DNA of 64,000 nucleotides from Schauerella fraxinea (lineage in GTDB: Bacteria; Pseudomonadota; Gammaproteobacteria; Burkholderiales; Burkholderiaceae_B). The stretch covers positions 186,001-250,000 of the forward strand of contig JAVDKL010000004.1 of the NCBI GenBank assembly GCA_030849965.1, read 5' to 3'. Both the position numbers and the translations under genes were made by a program. The stretch's first letter is position 1, and each line of letters opens with the position of its first letter. The notes beneath the pieces are model-generated. The model saw only the letters and a list, made by a program, of their open reading frames with translations, ran no database searches and was not told where the DNA came from. Positions 26,180-36,281 of this stretch are shown here, in pieces.

Positions 26180-27382
26180 TTACGCTTTGCGCGGTGCCCG
26201 GCTGGCAATCTCGGCGATCAAGCGGCGTGCGGCATCAAGCTTGGGCGCCGGCGGCAGGGGATGCACGCCTTGCTCGTCGAACAGCACCAATTCGGTCGTA
26301 TCGGCGTCCATCACCTGATGGGCGAGGTTGCCCACCAGCAATGAAATGCCTTTGCGACGGCGCTTGGCTTCGGCGTGTTCGGCCAGTTTCTCGGTTTCGG
26401 CTGCAAACCCCACACACCACGGACCGTCCGTCAGCGCGGCCACTTCGGCCAGGATATCGGGATTGGGCGCGAAGTTCATGATAGGCGCGCCGCCACCTTC
26501 GCTCGTCTTCTTGAGCTTTTGCGTGCTGATATTGGTTACGCGCCAGTCGGCCACGGCCGCTACGGCAATGAAAATATCGGCGTGGCGCACATTGGCCATC
26601 ACCGCATCGTGCATCTGCGAGGCCGTCATCACGTTGATGGCCTGCACGCCGCGCGGGATCGACAATGCCGTGGCACCGGTGATCAGCGTGACCTGGGCGC
26701 CGGCCTCGCGGGCGGCACGCGCCAGCGCATAGCCGGTCTTGCCGGACGAGCGGTTGCTCAGCACACGCACGGGATCGACCGGTTCGGAAGTTGGGCCGGC
26801 GGTGAGCAGCACATGCTTGCCTGCCAGCACCTTGGGTTGAAACGATGCGATCAGGTCGGTGAGAATCTCGTGCGGCTCGAGCATGCGGCCATTGCCGGTC
26901 TCGCCGCACGCCTGGTCGCCGGCCGCGGGGCCCAGCACGGCAATGCCGTCGTCGCGCAATTGCGCCACGTTGCGCTGCGTGGCGGGGTTGTCCCACATTT
27001 CCTTATTCATGGCCGGTACCACCAGCAACGGACAGGCACGCGCCAGGCACAAGGTAGACAGCAGATCGTCGGCCATGCCGTGCACCAGCTTGGCCATGAA
27101 ATCGGCGCTGGCCGGGGCGATCAACACGGCATCGGCGCCGCGCGTGAGATCGATGTGCGCCATATTGTTGGGAATGCGGGCATCCCAGGCGTCCATGAAC
27201 ACGGGGCGGCCGGACAGCGCCTGCATGGTGACCGGCGTGATGAAATGCGTCGCAGCCTCGGTCATGACGACGTCGACCGTGGCGCCTTGTTCCGTTAGAC
27301 GGCGCACCAGCTCGGCGATCTTGTAGCAGGCGATGCCGCCGGTCAGGCCAAGAACGATACGTTTTTTAGCGAGATCTAGCAT
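26180..27382 (-). CDS. coaBC: Bifunctional phosphopantothenoylcysteine decarboxylase / phosphopantothenate-cysteine ligase
   Basis: A 400-residue CoaBC (Dfp) performing two consecutive steps of coenzyme A synthesis. The FMN-dependent CoaC half has GLTGGIACYK, PAMNKEMW and the catalytic-cysteine motif ACGETGNGRM near residue 160. The CTP-dependent CoaB half begins around residue 190 (LLTAGPTSEPVDPVR, SNRSSGKTG) and contains the KLKK segment. Length and order are standard. It is downstream of lspA on the same strand after a short gap. Confidence 0.95.
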   Translation of the reverse strand: MLDLAKKRIVLGLTGGIACYKIAELVRRLTEQGATVDVVMTEAATHFITPVTMQALSGRPVFMDAWDARIPNNMAHIDLTRGADAVLIAPASADFMAKLVHGMADDLLSTLCLARACPLLVVPAMNKEMWDNPATQRNVAQLRDDGIAVLGPAAGDQACGETGNGRMLEPHEILTDLIASFQPKVLAGKHVLLTAGPTSEPVDPVRVLSNRSSGKTGYALARAAREAGAQVTLITGATALSIPRGVQAINVMTASQMHDAVMANVRHADIFIAVAAVADWRVTNISTQKLKKTSEGGGAPIMNFAPNPDILAEVAALTDGPWCVGFAAETEKLAEHAEAKRRRKGISLLVGNLAHQVMDADTTELVLFDEQGVHPLPPAPKLDAARRLIAEIASRAPRKA

Positions 27383-27435
27383 GGGGCCAACATTGAAAGG
27401 CTCGATCGAGCATTATGCATCAGGGAGGCAGGCGA

Positions 27436-27963
27436 TCAGTCCGCGCGCGGTTTTCGCGCCCGGAGCAGTTCGTCGACCACGAGCAAGATGGCGCCGCCAG
27501 TGATCGCCATGTCGGCGATATTGAACGCCGGGTAATACCAATCGCGCCAGTAGAACAACAGGAAGTCGACCACGTGGCCATAGACGATGCGGTCGATCAC
27601 ATTGCCCAACGCGCCGCCCATGATGAGCGTAAGCGCCAGCGCGAAGCGCCGCTGCCCCGGATTACGGTACAGCAGCACCGCGATCACGATCGAGGCAATC
27701 ACGCCCAGGCCGGTGAAGAACCAGCGTTGCCAGCCTTCTTCGGACGCCAGGAAGCTGAACGCCGCACCGCGATTGAAAAGCAGCGTGAAATCGAAGAACG
27801 GCAGAATATTGACGCGCTCGCCAAACTGGAACTGGGTGTTGAAGTAGATCTTCGTCACCTGATCGATCACGATAATCGCAAGCGCAATCAGTATCCAGCG
27901 CACGAATGCCGCACCGCCCGGTCGGGTTTCGACCGGGATGGATTGCGTATCAGCGCTCGTCAT
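27436..27963 (-). CDS. lspA: Lipoprotein signal peptidase (signal peptidase II)
   Basis: A 175-residue four-helix inner-membrane aspartyl protease that removes signal peptides from prolipoproteins. Catalytic aspartates lie in [15 protein letters not shown] and FNIADMAI. The start overlaps the ileS stop by four bases, the usual ileS-lspA arrangement. Confidence 0.95.
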   Translation of the reverse strand: MTSADTQSIPVETRPGGAAFVRWILIALAIIVIDQVTKIYFNTQFQFGERVNILPFFDFTLLFNRGAAFSFLASEEGWQRWFFTGLGVIASIVIAVLLYRNPGQRRFALALTLIMGGALGNVIDRIVYGHVVDFLLFYWRDWYYPAFNIADMAITGGAILLVVDELLRARKPRAD

Positions 27964-30839
27964 GCCATGTGCCGGGTTTCACCGGTACCGAAGAGATTGC
28001 TCACGCAGCGGCCGCAGATATCGGGATGTGCCGTATCCGCGCCCACATCGGCGCGCCAATGCCAGCAGCGATCGCATTTGCGATGGGCCGACGGCGTGAT
28101 CTCGATCCGGGGTTCGGCGTCGTCGGAGGCGTGGACCGTAGCGCGGGACACGATCAGCACGAAACGCAGATCGTCACCCAGGCTCTGGAGATCGGCCAGG
28201 GCGTCGCCGCTTGCGTACACGTCGACTTCCGCTTGCAGCGACGAGCCGATGCCACCAGCGGTACGTACATCTTCGAGTTTGCGGGTCACGTCGGCACGCA
28301 GAGCACGCAGGCGCGACCATTTGGCATCCAACGCTTCCGATTGCGCACCCAGGTCGGGCAGCGTTTCAAACGTCTCGGTAAAGATCGTTTTCACGCCACC
28401 GGCATCCTGCCGTGCCGAGTCGGGCAACAAACCCCACGATTCTTCTGCCGTAAACGACAGAATCGGCGCCATCAGTTTGATGAACGTGCGCGAGATCGCC
28501 AGCAGAACGGTTTGCGCGCTGCGTCGCGCCACGCTACCCGGCGCCGAGGTATACAAGCGGTCTTTCAGAATGTCGAGGTAGAACGCGCCCAGGTCTTCCG
28601 AGCAGAACATCTGCAAGCGCGAGACCGCCGGATGGAAGTCGTAGCGTTCGTAGAGCCCTTGCACATCGGCCTGCATGCGCGCCGTCATCACCAACGCATA
28701 GCGGTCGATTTCCAGCAAATCCGACACCGGCACGGCCTGTGTGGATGCATCGAAATCGGCCACGTTGGCCAAGAGGAATCGCAAGGTATTGCGGATACGG
28801 CGATAGCCTTCCACCACCCGTTTCAGGATTTCGTCTGAAATCGACAGTTCACCCGAGTAATCGGTGGAGGCGACCCATAGACGCAAGATTTCGGCGCCCA
28901 ACGAGTCTGAAATTTTTTGCGGGCCGATCACGTTGCCGACCGACTTGCTCATCTTGCGGCCTTGACCGTCGACCACAAAACCGTGCGTGAGCAGGGCCTT
29001 GTAGGGCGGCCGGTCATACAACATGCAGCCGGTGAGAAGCGACGAGTGGAACCAGCCGCGATGCTGATCCGAGCCTTCCAGATACAGATCGGCCGGCCAG
29101 CCGAGATTGCGGCCGTGGGAGCCCAGGCGAGCCGCGGTCTTGGCGTCAGCATCGCGCGCGCCGCCCAGCACCGTGGCGTGCGTGGTGCCCGAGTCGAACC
29201 ACACATCCAACGTGTCGCGGTTTTTCTCGTATTGGTCGGCCTCGTCGCCCAACAAATCGCGGGGTTCGATGCTTTGCCAGGCTTCGATGCCAGCTTCTTC
29301 GACCCGTTGCGCGACCTGCTCGAGCAATGCAGGTGTACGCGGATGCAATGCACCCGTTTCCTTGTGCACGAAGAAGGCCATCGGCACACCCCATTGGCGC
29401 TGGCGCGACAAGGTCCAGTCCGGGCGGTTGGCGATCATCGAATGCAAGCGCGCGCGGCCCCAGCCGGGGTAGAAGGCGGTGGCGTCGATGCCGGCCAGTG
29501 CTTTCTCTCGCAGCGTGGCGCCGCCATCAGCGGGCGTCACGTCCATGCCGGCAAACCACTGGCTGGTGGCGCGGTAGATGACCGGCGTTTTATGACGCCA
29601 GCAGTGCATGTAGCTGTGCTTGTGCTTCTCGACATGCATCAATGTGCCAGCGGCGGTCAGCGCTTCCACGACCTTGGGATTGGCATCCCAGATCGACAGT
29701 CCGCCGAAGAGCGGCAGGCTTTCGACGTAGCGGCCATCGCCCATGACGGGATTGATGATGTCAGCGTCTTTCAGGCCATGGGCCTTGCAGGACACGAAGT
29801 CTTCGATACCGTAGGCGGGCGCGGAATGCACGATCCCGGTGCCGGCATCCAGCGTGACGTAGTCGCCCAAGTACATGGGCGACGTGCGGTCGAAGCCGGC
29901 ATCGGCGGTGGCCAGCGGGTGACGGAAACGGATTTCCGACAACGCTTCGCCTTTGCACGTGGCAATCACTTCACCGGTCAGGCCCCAGTGTTCGAGACAG
30001 GGCGCGACGCGCTCGGCTGCCAGCAACAACAACGGACCCGTAGCCGGTGCGGGGGTGACGCGAACCAGCGCGTAATCGAATTCGGGATGGATATTGAGCG
30101 CCTGGTTGGACGGGATGGTCCAAGGCGTCGTGGTCCAGATGACGACCGCACCGTCGTCGATATCCGCCAGACCCATGGCGCGGGCCAGGGCAGGCTTGTC
30201 GGCAAACGGGAAGGCCACGTCCACGGCGGGATCGACACGGTCGGCGTATTCCACTTCGGCCTCGGCCAGCGCCGAACCGCAGTCGAAACACCAGTTGACC
30301 GGCTTCAGGCCGCGAAACACATAGCCTTTCTCGAAGATGCGACCCAACGCGCGAATTTCGTCCGCTTCGTTGGTGAAGTTCATCGTGAGGTACGGATGAT
30401 CCCAATCGCCCAACACGCCCAGACGCTTGAAATCCTTCTTCTGGCGATCGATCTGCTCCAGCGCGTAGGCGCGCGCTTTGGACTGCACTTCCGCGACGGG
30501 CAAGTGCTTGCCATACTTTTTCTCGATCTGGATCTCGATCGGCATGCCGTGACAATCCCAACCGGGCACGTAATGCGCGTCAAACCCCGCCATATTGCGG
30601 CTTTTGACGATGATGTCCTTCAGGATCTTGTTGACCGCATGGCCGATGTGAATGTCGCCGTTGGCGTAGGGCGGCCCGTCGTGCAACACGAACGTGGGAC
30701 GGCCTTTGCTGGCTTCACGGATGGCTGCGTAAATTCGATTTTCTTCCCATTGCGCAATCCATGCGGGTTCGCGTTTCGCGAGATCGCCTCGCATCGGAAA
30801 CGGGGTGTCGGGAAGATTGAGAGTTTTTTTATAGTCCAT
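27960..30839 (-). CDS. ileS: Isoleucyl-tRNA synthetase
   Basis: A 959-residue class I synthetase charging tRNA-Ile. The HIGH signature appears as HIGH in [11 protein letters not shown], and KMSKS as KMSKSVGN. The editing (CP1) domain lies between, with [11 protein letters not shown]. The C-terminal zinc site has CDRCWHWR and CGRCV. ATG 30839 ([12 protein letters not shown]) fits the family start; an extension twelve codons longer is unlikely. Its start overlaps the ribF stop by 11 nt. Confidence 0.97.
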   Translation of the reverse strand: MDYKKTLNLPDTPFPMRGDLAKREPAWIAQWEENRIYAAIREASKGRPTFVLHDGPPYANGDIHIGHAVNKILKDIIVKSRNMAGFDAHYVPGWDCHGMPIEIQIEKKYGKHLPVAEVQSKARAYALEQIDRQKKDFKRLGVLGDWDHPYLTMNFTNEADEIRALGRIFEKGYVFRGLKPVNWCFDCGSALAEAEVEYADRVDPAVDVAFPFADKPALARAMGLADIDDGAVVIWTTTPWTIPSNQALNIHPEFDYALVRVTPAPATGPLLLLAAERVAPCLEHWGLTGEVIATCKGEALSEIRFRHPLATADAGFDRTSPMYLGDYVTLDAGTGIVHSAPAYGIEDFVSCKAHGLKDADIINPVMGDGRYVESLPLFGGLSIWDANPKVVEALTAAGTLMHVEKHKHSYMHCWRHKTPVIYRATSQWFAGMDVTPADGGATLREKALAGIDATAFYPGWGRARLHSMIANRPDWTLSRQRQWGVPMAFFVHKETGALHPRTPALLEQVAQRVEEAGIEAWQSIEPRDLLGDEADQYEKNRDTLDVWFDSGTTHATVLGGARDADAKTAARLGSHGRNLGWPADLYLEGSDQHRGWFHSSLLTGCMLYDRPPYKALLTHGFVVDGQGRKMSKSVGNVIGPQKISDSLGAEILRLWVASTDYSGELSISDEILKRVVEGYRRIRNTLRFLLANVADFDASTQAVPVSDLLEIDRYALVMTARMQADVQGLYERYDFHPAVSRLQMFCSEDLGAFYLDILKDRLYTSAPGSVARRSAQTVLLAISRTFIKLMAPILSFTAEESWGLLPDSARQDAGGVKTIFTETFETLPDLGAQSEALDAKWSRLRALRADVTRKLEDVRTAGGIGSSLQAEVDVYASGDALADLQSLGDDLRFVLIVSRATVHASDDAEPRIEITPSAHRKCDRCWHWRADVGADTAHPDICGRCVSNLFGTGETRHMA

Positions 30840-31785
30840 GAACGGCAAAATAAGCGCGTGCCTGGCTCGCATCATCGGCGATGGCGGTGGTCAGGGTGGC
30901 GAGATCCGAGAATTTTTCTTCATCCCGCAGCTTGTGCAGGAATTCGACCCGAACGAGTTTACCGTATGCGTCTACAGTCGCATCCAGCAAAAACGCCTCA
31001 AGCAGGACACGCCCGTCATCCTCGACGGTGGGACGTACCCCCAAACTGGCAACGGCGGGCAAGGCCACAGGCCCCAAGCCGCTGACTTTGACCACATAAA
31101 TGCCCGAACGCGCCGCGCAACGCGGGGCCACGCGCAGGTTCATCGTGGGATAGCCCAGCGTGCGGCCCAGCTTCTGACCGTGAATCACATGACCGCTAAC
31201 CGCGAAGTCGTGACCCAGCAACGATTTCGCCCCTTCGAGGTCGCCCACGGCCAACGCCGTGCGCACTTCCGAGCTGGAAATACGGCGTCCGTCGATATCG
31301 GTGATATCAGAGAGGGTCTGTACCTCGAAGCCGTGGCGGGCTCCCGCTTCGCGCAAGGTGTCGATATCGCCCGTGCGTTTGTGACCGAATCGGAAGTCCT
31401 CGCCCACCAGCAGCAGCTTGGTGTTGAGCCCGTTCACCAACAACATCTCGATAAACGCTTGCGGCGATAGATTGGCCAGCCGCGCATCGAAACGCTGCAG
31501 GATGACGCGCTCGACGCCCTGGTCGGTCAGCCCGGCGAGCTTGTCGCGCAACCCCGACACATGCGTGGGCGCCAGTTCCGGACGGCGCTGCTGCAGGGCA
31601 AAGTACTCGCGCGGGTGGGGCACGAACGTCATTACCGTGGTCGCGAGCCCACGGGTTTGCGCCGCCGCGCGCAGATGCGCCAGCATGGCCTGATGGCCCC
31701 GGTGCACCCCATCGAAGTTGCCAATGGTGAGCGCGCAGGGCGGCCTGTCGGAGGGAGGAGGGAGGTCGCGGTAAATACGAAGCAT
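30829..31785 (-). CDS. ribF: Bifunctional riboflavin kinase / FAD synthetase
   Basis: A 318-residue RibF making FMN and FAD. The FAD-synthetase half has the nucleotidyl-transferase motif [11 protein letters not shown]; the kinase half has LGYPTMNL and the loop around GIYVV. I chose ATG 31785 (MLRIYRD); a TTG five codons upstream is possible but neither has a clear ribosome site. Divergent from purN with about 57 nt between them. Confidence 0.95.
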   Translation of the reverse strand: MLRIYRDLPPPSDRPPCALTIGNFDGVHRGHQAMLAHLRAAAQTRGLATTVMTFVPHPREYFALQQRRPELAPTHVSGLRDKLAGLTDQGVERVILQRFDARLANLSPQAFIEMLLVNGLNTKLLLVGEDFRFGHKRTGDIDTLREAGARHGFEVQTLSDITDIDGRRISSSEVRTALAVGDLEGAKSLLGHDFAVSGHVIHGQKLGRTLGYPTMNLRVAPRCAARSGIYVVKVSGLGPVALPAVASLGVRPTVEDDGRVLLEAFLLDATVDAYGKLVRVEFLHKLRDEEKFSDLATLTTAIADDASQARAYFAVHGL

Positions 31786-31842
31786 CGGTTTCACGCGCAA
31801 GAGTTTACAATTTTGCCTTGCATCAAACGTAGGATTTCCATT

Positions 31843-32532
31843 TTGTCCGCTATTTCGTCATCGCCGCGCCGCTTCGTCATCCTGATTTCGGGGCGAGGCA
31901 GCAACATGCAACGCGTGGCCCAGGCCTGTCGCGAAGAGGGCTGGCCGGCCACGATCGCCGCCGTCATCGCCAGTCGTCTGGATGCGCCGGGGCTCGAGTG
32001 GGCGCGGTCGCAAGGGATTCCCACGTCGGCGCTCGATCATCGGCAATTCGCCAGCCGCGACGCGTTCGACGCCGCGCTGGCGCAGGAAGTGGATCGTTAT
32101 CAACCGGATTACGTGTTGCTCGCGGGTTTCATGCGCGTGCTCACGCCGGCTTTCGTGCAGCGTTATGCGGGGCGCATGATCAATATTCATCCGTCGTTGT
32201 TGCCGGCCTTTCCAGGCCTGCATACTCACGCGCAAGCCATTGCGACTGGTGTGCGCGCCCATGGTTGTACGGTGCATTTCGTCACGCCCGTGCTCGATCA
32301 CGGGCCCATCATTGCGCAAGGTTGTGTGCCGGTGCTGGATGGCGATACCCCCGAAGCGCTTGCAACGCGCGTGCTGGATGTCGAGCATCGGGTGTTCCCG
32401 GCCGCGGCGCGCTGGTTGGCCGAAGGCCGTGTCAGCACAGGCGCCGATGGGCGCGTTGAGGTGGCCGGCGTCACCGACCGATTGTTTTTATGGGCGCCCG
32501 AAGCTGCGGCGACTCCAGCACTTTCAAATTAA
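31843..32532 (+). CDS. purN: Phosphoribosylglycinamide formyltransferase (GART)
   Basis: A 229-residue enzyme that transfers a formyl group from 10-formyl-THF to GAR in purine synthesis. Motifs: SGRGSNMQ for the phosphate, the catalytic Asn and His in INIHPSLLPAF, and the catalytic Asp in LDHGPII. The best start is TTG 31843, with AGGA at 31831-31834 eight nt upstream; no ATG fits. The C-terminus has a few residues beyond the family core. Confidence 0.94.
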   Translation: MSAISSSPRRFVILISGRGSNMQRVAQACREEGWPATIAAVIASRLDAPGLEWARSQGIPTSALDHRQFASRDAFDAALAQEVDRYQPDYVLLAGFMRVLTPAFVQRYAGRMINIHPSLLPAFPGLHTHAQAIATGVRAHGCTVHFVTPVLDHGPIIAQGCVPVLDGDTPEALATRVLDVEHRVFPAAARWLAEGRVSTGADGRVEVAGVTDRLFLWAPEAAATPALSN

Positions 32533-32589
32533 TGCCTGGCGCACTGCGCGAGGATGACAGGCGCGGCCTGTTCTTTTTATCGGATTCTT

Positions 32590-34104
32590 ATGAGCAAACC
32601 CTCCCAACCCCGGTCGCGTTCCAGCGGCAGCCGCGACAAGCGGTCCGCACCCCGATCGTCCGAAGGCGGCCGGGGGCGCCCGCCGGCGTCGCCGCATTCC
32701 CGCACGGGCATTGTGAGCGAAGCCGACTCGCGCTTTATCAGCTCGCTCAAGCCCGTGGTGGAGAAGCCGAAACCCGCAGTGGTGATCGCCGCCACGCGTT
32801 TGACGCAAGTGCAGCAAGTGCTGGGCGAGATCTTGCAGTGGTCGGGCCCGGCGGACGTCGTGCTGTCGCGCTGGATGCGCGAGCACCGCGAACTCGGTCT
32901 GCGCGACCGCTCGGAAGTCGCCGAGGCCACCTTCGACGTGCTGCGGCATCTGCGGCTTTATCAGCATCTGGCCGAGTCGGGCTCAGGTCCGGCGTCGCGC
33001 CGTCTGGCATTGCTGGGCCTGAATGCCACGCAAGATCACAATATTCTCTACGACAGCGTGTCGCAGGAAGACGCCAGCTGGTTGCGTCGTGTGTCCAAGG
33101 CCACGATCGACACCCTGCCGCGCGCGATTCGCATGAGCGTGCCGGATTGGCTCGACCAGCGCCTGTCCAGGTTGGATAACGCCGACGCCCTGATTGCCTC
33201 GTTCAACCAGCCGGCTTCACTGGATATTCGCGTCAATCCGCTCAAGGCCCAGCGCGATAACGTGTTGGCAGGTTTGGTGCATGGCCCTGCGGCGCGCTTT
33301 TTGCCCAAGGCGACGCCGCTGTCGCCGTGGGGCATCCGCCTCGAGGGCCGGCCGGCCGTCAATCGCTGGCCGCAGTTTGAAGCAGGCACGATTGAAGTGC
33401 AGGACGAGGGCAGTCAATTGCTCGCGTTGTTGGTTGCGCCCAAGCGCGGCGAGATGATCATCGACTTTTGTGCCGGCGCCGGCGGCAAAACACTGTTGTT
33501 GGGCGCGTTGATGCGTTCCACCGGACGCTTGTACGCGTTTGACGTGTCGGCCAAGCGCCTGGCACGGGCCAAGCCGCGGTTTGCGCGCAGTGGGCTGTCC
33601 AACGTGGTGCCCGTCGTCATCGACAGCGAAAACGATGCGCGCGTCAAACGACTCGCCGGCAAGGCGCAGCGCGTGCTGGTCGATGCCCCGTGCAGCGGCA
33701 CAGGCACGTTGCGCCGCAACCCGGATCTCAAGTGGCGCCAGCATCCCGATTCGCTCGTCGAGCTGTGCGAGCTGCAACTGCGCATTCTGTCGAGCGCATC
33801 GCGTTGCGTCGCACCGGGCGGGCGCCTCGTGTATGCCACCTGCAGTGTGTTGGCCGAGGAAAACGAGGCACAAGCCGAGGCTTTCCTCGCGTCGCACCCT
33901 GATTTCGTGCAGGTGGATGCCGCCGAACTCATCAATAGCCGCTGCGAGGGCGCTGGCCTCACCGGTCCGTTCATGCAGTTGCGCCCGGACGTTCACGGCA
34001 CCGATGGTTTCTTCGGCGCAGTGTTCGAGCGTCGCAAGACGACGGATTTGCCCGAGGAAGCAGCCGCTGTGGCGCTGCCGCTCGCGGACGAAGAGTCGGC
34101 GTAA
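32590..34104 (+). CDS. RsmB/NOP-family rRNA cytosine-C5 methyltransferase
   Basis: A 504-residue SAM-dependent RNA methyltransferase. The SAM loop is DFCAGAGGKT; the two family cysteines are in DAPCSGTGT and YATCSVLAEE; KWRQHP follows as usual. The N-terminal 60 residues are a basic, Ser/Arg-rich extension without similarity. Starts at 32590 or 32554 are both possible and neither has a convincing ribosome site. By analogy it methylates a cytosine of 16S rRNA, but the position is not certain. Confidence 0.85.
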   Translation: MSKPSQPRSRSSGSRDKRSAPRSSEGGRGRPPASPHSRTGIVSEADSRFISSLKPVVEKPKPAVVIAATRLTQVQQVLGEILQWSGPADVVLSRWMREHRELGLRDRSEVAEATFDVLRHLRLYQHLAESGSGPASRRLALLGLNATQDHNILYDSVSQEDASWLRRVSKATIDTLPRAIRMSVPDWLDQRLSRLDNADALIASFNQPASLDIRVNPLKAQRDNVLAGLVHGPAARFLPKATPLSPWGIRLEGRPAVNRWPQFEAGTIEVQDEGSQLLALLVAPKRGEMIIDFCAGAGGKTLLLGALMRSTGRLYAFDVSAKRLARAKPRFARSGLSNVVPVVIDSENDARVKRLAGKAQRVLVDAPCSGTGTLRRNPDLKWRQHPDSLVELCELQLRILSSASRCVAPGGRLVYATCSVLAEENEAQAEAFLASHPDFVQVDAAELINSRCEGAGLTGPFMQLRPDVHGTDGFFGAVFERRKTTDLPEEAAAVALPLADEESA

Positions 34105-34239
34105 CGCGAGAGGCATGTGTGTCATGCGCGGCAAGTGTGCCCCGCGTGCGGATGCGGATGCGGATGCGCATGCGTTGCACAGTGCGCCTTGGTGCGCTTT
34201 GACTGCACGTGGGCGGATGGCGATTTGCCCGCTCCGCGT

Positions 34240-34635
34240 TCAGCGGCCGGTGAGCGTTTGCCGGCCGTCGAGCTTCATGGGCGCACGCCTTGCGTGCTGG
34301 TAACGAACTTCCCAAGCATAGGTGTCATCGCCCGGTGTGGCGCCGGCCCGATAGATCACTGTGGTGGTGCCTGTTTGAATGCGGCCGCATTTTCCGCCGG
34401 CGTCGTGCGGGGCTTGCCCGCCTTGTACGATCAATTCGCCCAGCGTGGGGCGCTGTGTGATGACCACGACCGGTCGCGCCATGCCTTGGCATACACCGGG
34501 CCAAATCTCAAAGTAGTCACCGAGTACCACTTCTTGCCCCGGGCGCAGTGCAGGGGACGCAGCGAATGTCGGCGTCGGACCTGTCATACAAAACAGGGCT
34601 CCCGCCAAGCCAATGACAGTGATAGCAGGGCGCAT
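34240..34635 (-). CDS. Hypothetical secreted protein
   Basis: Not recognised. The chosen start gives 131 residues with a clear signal peptide (MRPAITVIGLAGALFCMTG, cleavage near TFAAS). The mature part of about 105 residues has two cysteines (PGVCQGM and GKCGRIQ) that could form a disulfide, and looks rich in beta strands. ATGs at 34674 and 34698 would lengthen the cytoplasmic end; none has a good ribosome site. It is convergent with the methyltransferase gene; the start region of the desaturase lies on its other side. Confidence 0.5.
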   Translation of the reverse strand: MRPAITVIGLAGALFCMTGPTPTFAASPALRPGQEVVLGDYFEIWPGVCQGMARPVVVITQRPTLGELIVQGGQAPHDAGGKCGRIQTGTTTVIYRAGATPGDDTYAWEVRYQHARRAPMKLDGRQTLTGR

Positions 34636-35012
34636 TGATGCGCTCGTGGCCCGCACGAGAATGGACGCTGTCATGCGCGGGGCGGCATTAGGTGCCATAG
34701 CGGTTGATTGCAGGCACGAATGTCTTGCCGGCAACGTTGCAAAACGCAGACAGCACCAAGGCAATGCTATTCCTGACAAAAATGGTGCGGTATGAGATAC
34801 TACCGGGTAAGTTGCTGGACATTGATGGCAAGTTAACGGTTTTTAGGAACGTGTTGCGAGTTTGGCTATCGTGCCGATGTGTATTTCCATCGGGCGAGCA
34901 TGGCTAATCGGTGTATGGTAACAATACGGGCTCTGCGACCCCCAGGAAATCAGGTTAGTCCTTGATTTATCACAAGAACTAAATTGCAACCTGGGTGTCG
35001 AACGCCCACAAC

Positions 35013-35035
35013 GTACGGTAAAATTTTTCCCGTAC
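35013..35035 (+). promoter_or_regulatory. Inverted repeat over a -10-like element upstream of the desaturase
   Basis: GTACGG (35013-35018) and CCGTAC (35030-35035) flank TAAAAT, a good -10 match (35019-35024), 40 nt before the desaturase start. No convincing -35 is visible at the right spacing. A dimeric regulator binding here would block the promoter. The rest of 34636-35012 shows no gene or repeat. Confidence 0.4.
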
Positions 35036-35063
35036 TTATTTCGCGAGGCTCATAAGCGCTCAT

Positions 35064-36281
35064 ATGGATCAAATCCTATCCTTCGTTACCGGCGGTCTAC
35101 TCCAGGCGAGTTGGTGGCAGATCGTCGTTTTCACATTGGTTGTGACGCACATCACGATCGTCGCGGTTACCGTGTTCCTACACCGTAGCCAGGCGCACCG
35201 TGGGCTTGAGTTGCACCCGGCGGTCATGCACTTCTTCCGTTTCTGGTTGTGGCTGACAACGGGCATGGTAACCAAGGAGTGGGTGGCTATCCATCGTAAG
35301 CACCACGCCAAATGCGAACGTGAAGGCGATCCCCATTCGCCCATGATGTTCGGTATTTGGAAAGTGTTCTTCCGTGGCGCCGAGCTGTATCGCGAAGAAT
35401 CGAAGAACGCCGAAACGCTGGCGAAATTCGGTCACGGCACGCCGAACGACTGGATGGAGCGCAATGTGTATTCGCGCCACAGCGTCAAGGGCATCCTGAT
35501 CATGCTGGTCATCAACGTCATGCTGTTCGGCGCTTTGGGCGTTACGGTATGGGCGATCCAGATGGCATGGATTCCTTTCTGGGCTGCTGGCGTGGTCAAC
35601 GGTATCGGTCACTTCTGGGGCTACCGCAACTTTGCCAGCCCGGATACAAGCACGAACGTATCGCCCTGGGGCATCATCATCGGCGGCGAAGAGTTGCACA
35701 ACAACCATCACGCCTACGGCACGTCGGCCAAGTTCTCGAGCAAGTGGTATGAGCTCGACATCGGCTGGGGTTACATCACGATCTTGCGTTGGCTCGGTCT
35801 GGCTCAAGTCAAGAAAGTCGCGCCCAAGCTGAAACTGGGTGATGCGAGCAAGCCCGTCGTCGATCTGAACACGTTGCAAGGCGTGATCACGCACCGCTAT
35901 GAAATCATGGCGCGCTACGGCGACTTGCTCAAGCGTACTGCTGCAGAAGAATTGGAACGGTTGCGCCCCGCGCGTCGTCAGGATGGCACCGATTGCCAAT
36001 ACACCACACTGCACAAGGTGCGCCGTTGGTTGCCGCGCACTGAAGATGCGCTGCAACCTGCGCAACGCGCCGAAGTCGACCAGGCGTTGGCGATGGTGCC
36101 GGATACGCAGGTATCCAAGCTGGTTCAAATGCGTCGCGAATTGGGACGTGTGTGGGAAAGCTCCAGTTCGAGCAGCGAGCAATTGCTGAGTGAACTGCAA
36201 GCATGGTGTCAACGCGCGCAACACAGCGGCATTTCAGGTCTGGAGCAGTTTGCGAATCGCCTGCGCCGCTACGCGGCATGA
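35064..36281 (+). CDS. Acyl-CoA/acyl-lipid fatty acid desaturase
   Basis: A 405-residue membrane di-iron desaturase. The three histidine boxes are present and well spaced: HRSQAH, HRKHH and HNNHH, with hydrophobic segments between them. The last 110 residues are a soluble, charged extension. It probably introduces a delta-9-type double bond into membrane acyl chains and so controls fluidity. The start is ATG 35064, with only a distant GAGG. Its stop overlaps the uvrD start, an unusual coupling between lipid and DNA-repair genes. Confidence 0.88.
   Translation: MDQILSFVTGGLLQASWWQIVVFTLVVTHITIVAVTVFLHRSQAHRGLELHPAVMHFFRFWLWLTTGMVTKEWVAIHRKHHAKCEREGDPHSPMMFGIWKVFFRGAELYREESKNAETLAKFGHGTPNDWMERNVYSRHSVKGILIMLVINVMLFGALGVTVWAIQMAWIPFWAAGVVNGIGHFWGYRNFASPDTSTNVSPWGIIIGGEELHNNHHAYGTSAKFSSKWYELDIGWGYITILRWLGLAQVKKVAPKLKLGDASKPVVDLNTLQGVITHRYEIMARYGDLLKRTAAEELERLRPARRQDGTDCQYTTLHKVRRWLPRTEDALQPAQRAEVDQALAMVPDTQVSKLVQMRRELGRVWESSSSSSEQLLSELQAWCQRAQHSGISGLEQFANRLRRYAA

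Noticed and set aside
24820-26208. 462-codon leftward frame beginning with an Ala/Lys/Glu-rich segment
   Set aside because: Most of it lies opposite the COG1988 gene; the start falls inside coaBC and the composition comes from a low-complexity tract.
28917-31085. Long rightward open frame of 722 codons opposite ileS
   Set aside because: ileS on the other strand has all its signatures; this frame is a by-product of codon bias.
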